Assembly (NCBI GenBank): GCA_000687655.1
Contig: JHWR01000004.1
Coordinates: 1-64,000 of the forward strand
DNA: 64,000 nucleotides
Direction: 5' to 3'
DNA from: Lachnospiraceae bacterium YSB2008
Lineage (GTDB): Bacteria; Bacillota; Clostridia; Lachnospirales; Lachnospiraceae
The notes under the pieces are model-generated. The model had not been told where the DNA came from. It worked only from the letters and a program-made list of their open reading frames with translations, and made no database searches. A program made the translations under genes and the position numbers. Shown piece after piece: positions 58,062 to 64,000 of the stretch (positions within the stretch are counted from its first letter, which is position 1; each line of letters opens with the position of its first letter).

Positions 58062-58931
58062 ATGAAAAAAAGACTTGATGTACTGGTATTTGAGAAGGGA
58101 CTGGCTGATTCGAGAGAGAAAGCTAAGCGTCTCATTATGGCCGGAATCGTATATGTAGACAATATAAAAGAGGATAAATGCGGCGATACATTTGAAGAGA
58201 CCGCAAATATCGAAGTTAGAGGAAATACTCTCAAATATGTAAGCCGTGGTGGACTCAAGCTGGAAAAGGCTATGGAGTCCTTCGGACTGGATCTTACCGG
58301 AAATGTATGTATGGATGTAGGCTCCTCTACAGGTGGTTTTACAGACTGTATGCTTCAGAACGGTGCGGTGAAGGTTTATGCTGTAGATGTCGGACATGGC
58401 CAGCTTGACTGGAAGCTTCGAAATGATGACAGGGTAGTTGTCATGGAGAAGACCAATATCCGTTACGTAACTCCGGAAGATATAGATGACAAGCTGGATT
58501 TTGCTTCTATTGACGTTTCATTTATATCTCTTTCAAAGGTTTATCCTGCGGTGAAAGAACTCCTCAGAGATGGCGGTGAGATAGTATCACTGATCAAGCC
58601 ACAGTTTGAAGCCGGACGCGAGAAGGTTGGAAAACACGGAGTTGTAAGGGATAAGGCAGTGCATAAGGAAGTAATAAGAAATGTCATCGAATATGCGACT
58701 TCCATAGATCTGAAACCATTGGAACTGACATTTTCGCCTGTTAAGGGACCTGAGGGTAACATAGAATATCTGCTCCACCTCGTCAAGCCCGGTATTATAG
58801 ATAATGAGGGAACTGTTGAAGCAAAAAAAGATGATACTCGTCCTGCAACGGGTGCTTATGCTATAAATGATAATATAGAAGAGATTATAGATAAGGTTGT
58901 TATGGACAGCCACGAGGAACTTGATCGATGA
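58062..58931 (+). CDS. TlyA family rRNA 2'-O-methyltransferase (YqxC)
   Basis: 289 residues: an S4 RNA-binding domain (about 1-62, RLDVLVFEKGLADSREKAKR) and an FtsJ-like SAM domain (VCMDVGSSTGGFTDCMLQNG, VYAVDVGHGQLDWKL, FASIDVSFISLSKV). TlyA of Mycobacterium methylates 16S and 23S rRNA and makes cells capreomycin-sensitive. The last 25 residues are a variable tail. It ends with ATGA overlap into nadK. Confidence 0.93.
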   Translation: MKKRLDVLVFEKGLADSREKAKRLIMAGIVYVDNIKEDKCGDTFEETANIEVRGNTLKYVSRGGLKLEKAMESFGLDLTGNVCMDVGSSTGGFTDCMLQNGAVKVYAVDVGHGQLDWKLRNDDRVVVMEKTNIRYVTPEDIDDKLDFASIDVSFISLSKVYPAVKELLRDGGEIVSLIKPQFEAGREKVGKHGVVRDKAVHKEVIRNVIEYATSIDLKPLELTFSPVKGPEGNIEYLLHLVKPGIIDNEGTVEAKKDDTRPATGAYAINDNIEEIIDKVVMDSHEELDR

Positions 58932-59782
58932 ACCAAAAAATAACCAAATTCCTGATAATTGCAAATTATTCCAAGAGCGGTGCTGTAGAAGCAGCCAATC
59001 GTGTTATGGAATATATTAAAGGAAAAGGACTTGATGCCTGTCTTTCCATAAGTGACGACGATATAGAGGATGGGCTTATCAGAGAAGAACTGATAAAGGA
59101 TGCAGAGTGTGCCATAGTCCTTGGTGGTGATGGCACGCTTATCAGGGCTGTACATACAACGAGGAAACATCCTATACCATTTGTCGGAGTGAATTTTGGG
59201 ACTCTGGGATTTCTCACGGATGTCGATATAGAAGATATTCAGAGCATGGTTGACAGACTCATAGCAGGCGATTACGAAATGGAAGAGAGGATGCTTCTTT
59301 CGGGTACAGTCAGGGGTGTGATGGATGGCAGAATGCTTGCGCTGAATGATATCGTTGTTGCCCGTTCTGATGCACTCCGTCTCATATCTGTAAAGATATC
59401 CGTAAATGGACAGTTCTTCGATGAGTATGAAGCTGACGGTGTTATAGTGTCCACTCCTACAGGTTCGACAGGATACAATCTTTCTGCAGGAGGACCCATA
59501 GTCAATCCTAAAACAAGTCTTCTTGTCATTACCCCTATATCTCCATTTACTCTTTCCAGAAAGAGCGTTGTTTTCGATGCTGATGATAAGGTTGAGATTG
59601 AACTCATGGCCAAGAGAAAAGAGCAGGGCGACGGTGCTGTCGTTTCATTTGACGGATATGAAAATATTTCACTTCAGGTAGGAGATGTGGTTGACATAAG
59701 ACGGTCAAATCATTCAGTGACCCTCCTTCGCTTCAGTGATATGAATTTCTATGATAGACTCAGAAGAAAGATACGGAGTTAG
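58928..59782 (+). CDS. nadK: NAD kinase
   Basis: 284 residues. Phosphorylates NAD to NADP. The diacylglycerol-kinase-like motif GGDGTLIRAVH, FGTLGFLTD, the NAD-binding LNDIVVARSD and the glycine-rich TPTGSTGYNLSAGGPIV are intact. It overlaps tlyA by four bases (ATGA). It is often found here in Clostridia. Confidence 0.96.
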   Translation: MNQKITKFLIIANYSKSGAVEAANRVMEYIKGKGLDACLSISDDDIEDGLIREELIKDAECAIVLGGDGTLIRAVHTTRKHPIPFVGVNFGTLGFLTDVDIEDIQSMVDRLIAGDYEMEERMLLSGTVRGVMDGRMLALNDIVVARSDALRLISVKISVNGQFFDEYEADGVIVSTPTGSTGYNLSAGGPIVNPKTSLLVITPISPFTLSRKSVVFDADDKVEIELMAKRKEQGDGAVVSFDGYENISLQVGDVVDIRRSNHSVTLLRFSDMNFYDRLRRKIRS

Positions 59783-59825
59783 AAAGAATTAAGTTAAAGA
59801 ATTTGGGATTTATTGCTGCTAGGTA

Positions 59826-59854
59826 TTGAAATGCGCTTTTAAATATGGTAGTAT
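59826..59854 (+). promoter_or_regulatory. Possible promoter just before a terminator
   Basis: TTGAAA and TAGTAT with exactly 17 bases between. A transcript from it would start near 59861 and reach the terminator hairpin after about 25 bases, giving an RNA of some 75 bases; it contains no gene. It could be chance in AT-rich DNA. Confidence 0.3.
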
Positions 59855-59885
59855 CAGGCTATAATAATCACAGACATTTAAAGGC

Positions 59886-59935
59886 GAACCCCCCAGCAAA
59901 GATTTGGCCAATGCTGGGGGGTTCTCCCTCTTTTT
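59886..59935 (+). terminator. Terminator after nadK
   Basis: A perfect 13-bp stem (GAACCCCCCAGCA with its complement) around a 13-base loop, followed after six bases by TTTTT. The T run is slightly displaced, but the stem is very stable. It separates the upstream operon from argR-recN. Confidence 0.82.
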
Positions 59936-59997
59936 ATGGTAGTAATGTAAAGAAATATAAAGCTAGAATTACTGGCAATATTATGTAAACTATATTA

Positions 59998-60014
59998 ATG
60001 AATAAGAATTATGA
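59998..60014 (+). promoter_or_regulatory. Possible ARG box at the argR start
   Basis: ATGAATAAGAATTATGA agrees with the first part of the Bacillus ARG box (ATGAATAAAAAT) but less with the second half. It covers the argR start codon and the place where a ribosome site is expected, and TATATT lies just before. Autoregulation of argR is common; the match here is only partial. Confidence 0.3.
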
Positions 60015-60460
60015 AAAAAACAGACAGACAGAAAAAAATCATAGAGATCATAAATGAACGTCCGATAGAGACTCAGGAAGAATTGCAGGTGACTCTTCTT
60101 GAAAGTGGTATAGTTACGACTCAGGCGACATTGTCCAGAGACATAAGGGAACTAGGTCTTAAGAAGACAAGTGCAGGGACAGGCGGAAGACAGAGATATA
60201 TCACAAGGGAAAAAGGAAATGGTGAGAGTGCCAGCTACTACAGAGAGGTTCTCAGGACGGGAATAATATCCATAGAGGAAGCTGAGAATCTTATAGTAGT
60301 TAAGACGGTTTCAGGTGCTGCTATGGCAGCGGCGGCGGCTATTGATAATATGAGTATTGAGGGTATCGTCGGATGTATTGCCGGTGATGATACAATCTTT
60401 GTTGCCGTTAAAAAGAAGTCTGAGATACCAACTATAATGAATGAACTATCGAAACTTTAA
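60011..60460 (+). CDS. argR: Arginine repressor
   Basis: 149 residues. A winged-helix DNA-binding domain (RQKKIIEIINERPIETQEEL, TTQATLSRDIRELGL) and an arginine-binding, hexamer-forming domain (VSGAAMAAAAAIDNM, IVGCIAGDDTIFVAV with the two Asp that contact arginine). In this operon position argR regulates arginine genes elsewhere. No clear ribosome site precedes the ATG. Confidence 0.95.
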   Translation: MKKTDRQKKIIEIINERPIETQEELQVTLLESGIVTTQATLSRDIRELGLKKTSAGTGGRQRYITREKGNGESASYYREVLRTGIISIEEAENLIVVKTVSGAAMAAAAAIDNMSIEGIVGCIAGDDTIFVAVKKKSEIPTIMNELSKL

Positions 60461-60475
60461 TTTAGCGAGGTATAA

Positions 60476-62140
60476 ATGCTACAAAACATTCACATTAAAA
60501 ACTTAGCTCTCATAGATGAGCTGGATATAAATCTTGGTGACGGTCTGAACATTCTTACAGGTGAGACCGGCGCAGGAAAGTCAATCATTGTAGGCTCTAT
60601 AGGCATAGGTCTGGGGGGAAGGTTCGGAAGAGATCTTCTGAGGAATCCCGATAAGGACGGCTTAGTAGAGCTTATATTTAGTGTTGATAATGAAAATGTA
60701 AAGAAGCGTCTTTTGGCTATAGATGTTGAGACTCCTGATGATATGGTTATCATCTCCAGAAGAGTATCCGGAACAAGGGCTATCAACCGACTGAATGATG
60801 CTACTGTTTCAGTATCAAAGCTTCGTGAAGCGGCAGAAATACTGATAAATCTTCATGCCCAGCATGAACAGACGACACTTCTTAAAGAAAGCCATCATCT
60901 TATGATCATTGATTCTTCCGATGACAGAGTAACTGCGCAGAAGGAAGTGGTCAGAAAGGCGTATCAGTCTCATAAGGAGATTATAGACAGAATCGAAGAA
61001 CTGAACCTCGATGAAGGTGAAAGAGAGAGGAAGGTTGATTTTCTTCAGTTCCAGATAGAAGAGATAGAGAAGGCTGATATAAAGGATGGCGAAGATGAAG
61101 AGCTTGAAGAACTCTACAGGAAGATCAAATCTTCACATGATATAACTGAGATAGCAGGCGAGGTTCACAGGATAACCGGCTATGATGAGAGCAGTTCCGC
61201 AGGCAGTTCATTTTCACGTGCATGTCAGAGGATAAGAGAACTTGAGAAATATGACCATAGTGAAGAGGCTGAGAGTCTTATCAGCACACTTTCAGATATT
61301 GATTCTCTCCTTAATGACTTCAACCGTGATATATCAGAATACATGAAGAATATGGAATTTGATCCGGCACTTCTGGACGAGACAGAGAGAAGACTTGATA
61401 CCATCAATAATCTCAAGGCTAAATTTGGACCGAGTGTTGATGATATAAACTCTACTCTTGTAAGTCTTAAGGCAGAATACGAAGAGCTTCAGAAGCTGGA
61501 TGAAATACTTCAAAATCTCAGGGCTGAGGAGAAGAAGTCAAATGAGCTTCTTATGAAAGAGGCTGAAAATCTAACATCACTCCGTAAGGAAGCAGCAGAA
61601 GCTCTCACTGCGAAGATTAAAGAAGCGCTTCTTTCTCTTAACTTCAGTGAAGTTATATTCTATGCTGAATTCAGTGAACTCGACTCAGTGACATCAAATG
61701 GAAAAGACAGCGTTTCATTTATGATTTCAACCAATGTCGGAGAGAAGGAGAAACCTCTGGCAAGTGTTGCATCAGGTGGTGAGCTGTCAAGAGTGATGCT
61801 CGCTATCAAGAGTACACTGGCAGATAAGGATGAGACGCCGACTCTCGTATTTGATGAGATAGATGTGGGCATAAGTGGTATTACTGCTCAGAAGGTGGCG
61901 GAAATGATGAAGACACTTTCGAAGACCCATCAGATCATATCCATAACGCATCTTCCACAGATAGCGGCCGCTGCAGACAATCATTTTCTTATCGAGAAGA
62001 CTGCACGTGAAGGTAAGACATACACCGGCATCCGTGAGATAAAAGATGATGAAGTGGTGCAGGAAATCGCGAGAATCCTCGGAGGTGAGAATATCACGGA
62101 AAATGTTCTTAACAGTGCGAGGGAAATGCTTTGCCATTGA
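60476..62140 (+). CDS. recN: DNA repair protein RecN
   Basis: 554 residues, an SMC-like ATPase for double-strand break repair. The N-terminal Walker A is LTGETGAGKSIIVGSI (about 27-42), a coiled coil fills the middle (about 160-390), and the C-terminal part has the ABC signature (ASVASGGELSRVMLAI) and Walker B (TLVFDEIDVGISG). Follows argR by 15 bases, the classical Firmicutes order. Confidence 0.96.
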   Translation: MLQNIHIKNLALIDELDINLGDGLNILTGETGAGKSIIVGSIGIGLGGRFGRDLLRNPDKDGLVELIFSVDNENVKKRLLAIDVETPDDMVIISRRVSGTRAINRLNDATVSVSKLREAAEILINLHAQHEQTTLLKESHHLMIIDSSDDRVTAQKEVVRKAYQSHKEIIDRIEELNLDEGERERKVDFLQFQIEEIEKADIKDGEDEELEELYRKIKSSHDITEIAGEVHRITGYDESSSAGSSFSRACQRIRELEKYDHSEEAESLISTLSDIDSLLNDFNRDISEYMKNMEFDPALLDETERRLDTINNLKAKFGPSVDDINSTLVSLKAEYEELQKLDEILQNLRAEEKKSNELLMKEAENLTSLRKEAAEALTAKIKEALLSLNFSEVIFYAEFSELDSVTSNGKDSVSFMISTNVGEKEKPLASVASGGELSRVMLAIKSTLADKDETPTLVFDEIDVGISGITAQKVAEMMKTLSKTHQIISITHLPQIAAAADNHFLIEKTAREGKTYTGIREIKDDEVVQEIARILGGENITENVLNSAREMLCH

Positions 62141-62227
62141 AATGAATATATGTTAAAATAACTGTAGCTGTTTAGGTTCTTTTTAGGGGTAGAATCTATA
62201 CAAATAACTAAATTGGAGGGGTAAGAC

Positions 62228-63133
62228 ATGTTTGGAGTATATTTTGGAAGATATCTTCTTGATTCAGGTGCTTTAAATCGAGCTCAATATGATGAAATCA
62301 TAGCTGCAAACAGGACTGCAAGACTTAAGCTTGGTGTTATTGCTGTCGCTCAGGGATTCATGACTGATAAGCAGGCAGAAGAAGTAAACCAGATTCAGGT
62401 AATGGAAGATAAAAGATTCGGTGATATCGCCATAGATAAGGGATATATCACTGAAGAACAGCTGGGAATCATACTTAAGAAGCAGGGAGATTCATATCTT
62501 CTCTTTGTTCAGGCTCTGAAGGACAGAAGCATTATGAATGATGAAGAGATTGCAAAGGCCCTTGTAAACTTTAAGAAGGTTAACGGCTTTACAGATTTTG
62601 AGATGGATGCTATAAAGAGTGGCGACGTTAACCGCATAATCCCTATTTTCACTTCTAACAGAGAATGCCCTGTTGAAGTAAGAGATTATATAGCTCTTAT
62701 GGCAAGAAATGTTGTCAGATTCATAGATAACAAAGTAAGATTCGGTTATCTTGAGAAGATCAACTCATATATGGCAGAGGCTATATCCATTCAGGAACTC
62801 AAGGGTGATTACAATTTCCTTGTTGGTATCGGAACGGATGGAGATAAAGAAGGACTTCGCTTAGCAGGTTCTATATATGGTAAGTGGGAATTTGATACAG
62901 TTGACGAGGATGTTCTCGATGCACTTTGTGAATTCATAAATGTATCGAATGGTCTTTTCGCAAGAGAAGAGGGCGAGAACGGAGTCGTTATAGATATGAT
63001 CCCACCTGAGATGCATGCAGAGAAAACAGTAGTTAGCTCAGAAGGTGTTTATTATAAGATTCCATTCTATGTTTCAGATAATAAGCTTGATATTATCGTA
63101 TCCATGGGAACTAAGTGGAATATTCAGGGTTAA
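62228..63133 (+). CDS. CheX-type phosphatase with N-terminal MshEN-like region
   Basis: 301 residues. The first about 95 contain two repeats resembling the MshEN fold of PilB (FGRYLLDSGALNRAQYDEII and RFGDIAIDKGYITEEQLGII), a fold able to bind cyclic-di-GMP. From about 165 there is a CheX-like domain with the CheC/CheX/FliY phosphatase signature D231-x3-E235-x2-N238 (LDALCEFINVSNG) and Pro at 259/260. Such enzymes remove phosphate from CheY. The next gene is a lone CheY receiver, its probable substrate. No flagellar genes are in the window, so a function in pilus or other output control is as likely as in swimming. GGAGGGG lies before the ATG. Confidence 0.8.
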   Translation: MFGVYFGRYLLDSGALNRAQYDEIIAANRTARLKLGVIAVAQGFMTDKQAEEVNQIQVMEDKRFGDIAIDKGYITEEQLGIILKKQGDSYLLFVQALKDRSIMNDEEIAKALVNFKKVNGFTDFEMDAIKSGDVNRIIPIFTSNRECPVEVRDYIALMARNVVRFIDNKVRFGYLEKINSYMAEAISIQELKGDYNFLVGIGTDGDKEGLRLAGSIYGKWEFDTVDEDVLDALCEFINVSNGLFAREEGENGVVIDMIPPEMHAEKTVVSSEGVYYKIPFYVSDNKLDIIVSMGTKWNIQG

Positions 63134-63147
63134 AGGGGGAGATTATC

Positions 63148-63510
63148 GTGGCAAAGATACTTATTGTTGATGATTCCAGAACATCAAGAAGAATTCTCAG
63201 AAGTATATTGGAAGAGGCCGGACATGAGATAGTTGGTGAGGCTAAGGATGGTCAGGAAGGCTTCGATATGTATAAGGAACTGGCTCCGGATATTGTTACA
63301 CTTGATATTACAATGCCGGTGCTTGATGGTATAGAGTGTCTGAAGCTTATCAAAGCTGATGATGCAGATTCCAAGGTTATCATGGTTACAGCTGCAGGAC
63401 AGAAGACCAAGATGATCGAAGCGGTTTCCAATGGTGCTGACGAGTTCGTTTCAAAACCTTTCGACGCAGATGATATCAAGGGTATTATCAGTGAAATAAT
63501 CGGTGAATAA
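63148..63510 (+). CDS. CheY-like stand-alone response regulator receiver
   Basis: 120 residues, a complete receiver with no output domain. D8, D9 (metal), phospho-acceptor D53 in VTLDITMP, T81 and K103 in VSKPFDADD are all in place. The GTG start is set by GGGGGAG 7 bases before; the longer frame from 63115 overlaps the CheX-like gene. The pair is almost surely one functional unit: kinase elsewhere, receiver here, phosphatase upstream. Confidence 0.92.
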   Translation: MAKILIVDDSRTSRRILRSILEEAGHEIVGEAKDGQEGFDMYKELAPDIVTLDITMPVLDGIECLKLIKADDADSKVIMVTAAGQKTKMIEAVSNGADEFVSKPFDADDIKGIISEIIGE

Positions 63511-63521
63511 AAAAGTCGCAG

Positions 63522-63552
63522 GGCATCGAGGGGAAACCCCGATGCCTTGTTT
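63522..63552 (+). terminator. Terminator after the CheX/CheY pair
   Basis: GGCATCGAGGGG, loop AAA, CCCCGATGCC (one bulged A), then TTGTTT. Stable stem with a short, imperfect T run. Confidence 0.78.
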
Positions 63553-63601
63553 CTGCATATATCGTAGATGACATTCAAGAATAAATGAGAAGGTATATTA
63601 A

Positions 63602-64000
63602 ATGATTTCTACAGTTGTATCCGTTAAGGTTACGGTAGGCGAGAATCTTATTATAAAGAAAAACAGACTGTCTCCTGATTTTCCTACAGGAGATGAAAAG
63701 AGGATATGCATAGTATCCGGAATATACGGTGACGAACTTCAGGGGCAGTATGTCTGCTATGAGGTTGTCAAAAGGATAAAGAAGCAGTACGATATGCTGA
63801 CGGGAATCGTAGATGTTTATCCGTCTATCAATCCATTTGCACTCGAGGCCAAGACCAGAGAGATTCCGGGAACTGAGATGGATATGAATACACTCTTCCC
63901 TGGCTCACCGGATGGTTCTCTGGGTGAGTATATAGCATATTCGCTTATGGCTGATATGGAAGATGCAGACTTCTGTCTGGATGTTCACAGCTCCAATCTG
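63602..64000 (+). CDS. Succinylglutamate desuccinylase/aspartoacylase family protein, N-terminal part
   Basis: First 133 residues of a gene cut by the right edge. AstE/aspartoacylase proteins are M14-like zinc enzymes that hydrolyse N-acyl amino acids or related amides. Visible are IVSGIYGDELQGQYV, PSINPFALEAKTREIPGTEMDMN (in parts), FPGSPDGSLGEYIA and LDVHSSNL with the His of the second zinc site. The first zinc motif, normally HGD/NE, reads YGDE here, so a ligand seems replaced. The ATG has AAGG before it and stands after a terminator. Confidence 0.78.
   Translation, partial: MISTVVSVKVTVGENLIIKKNRLSPDFPTGDEKRICIVSGIYGDELQGQYVCYEVVKRIKKQYDMLTGIVDVYPSINPFALEAKTREIPGTEMDMNTLFPGSPDGSLGEYIAYSLMADMEDADFCLDVHSSNL

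Overview
The window is from a low-GC, Gram-positive-type bacterium of class Clostridia. I infer Lachnospiraceae (Butyrivibrio/Roseburia-like). The evidence is strong GGAGG ribosome sites, a PolC-type replicase, RNase J, UPF0297/IreB, Asp23, two classical Firmicutes operon orders (pyrH-frr-uppS-cdsA-dxr-rseP-ispG-polC and asp23-nusB-xseA-xseB-ispA-dxs-tlyA-nadK-argR-recN) and a Gram-positive type IV pilus locus. Genus-level assignment is not possible by eye. I found no rRNA, tRNA, prophage or CRISPR array.

Layout. 1-340: right end of an IS200/IS605-family element (tnpB 3' end, its omega-RNA region and the end hairpin). 617-11606: UMP kinase, ribosome recycling, and phospholipid and isoprenoid genes (uppS, cdsA, dxr, ispG), a site-2 protease and PolC, with tiny gaps or overlaps. 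11707-17103: ireB, ruvX, rnj, ylbF-like, a membrane MltG-like stub, and a tRNA wobble-uridine modification pair (TrmR-like methyltransferase and U32 protein). 17169-25711: an accessory surface-glycan island. Its first part resembles the Arn logic (aminotransferase, two small EmrE-like transporters, an ArnC/CsbB-like glycosyltransferase). Its second part is a KdsA-like ulosonic acid pathway (SDR, cupin, KdsA-like aldolase, CMP-sugar synthetase-like protein, ATP-grasp enzyme, acetyltransferase). 25927-45730: a type IV pilus locus (pilB, pilT, pilC, major pilin, a natural PilM-PilN fusion, pilO, four further pilin-like genes and a 1953-residue secreted protein), closed by a strong terminator. 45934-46491: efp. 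46528-51732: on the minus strand, a double-length YfhO-family membrane protein. 51913-62140: a one-TM unknown protein, then the asp23-to-recN operon. 62228-63510: a CheX-type phosphatase with an N-terminal MshEN-like region, paired with a lone CheY receiver. 63602-end: start of a succinylglutamate desuccinylase/aspartoacylase-like gene.

How the parts may work together. Five isoprenoid genes (dxs, dxr, ispG, ispA, uppS) feed undecaprenyl phosphate, the carrier that the ArnC-like transferase and the YfhO protein would use for wall or surface glycosylation. The most interesting content is (i) the KdsA/CMP-sugar module in an apparently monoderm host, directly next to the pilus genes; (ii) two giant pilus-associated proteins, each with an EF-hand-like calcium loop, which look like a Gram-positive counterpart of PilX/PilY1 tip components; (iii) a conserved 26-bp inverted-repeat motif, TTTAC-N16-GTAAA, in front of both pilB and pilC; and (iv) the MshEN-CheX/CheY pair, which may link cyclic-di-GMP and phospho-signalling. 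Functions marked as inference have not been tested against any database.
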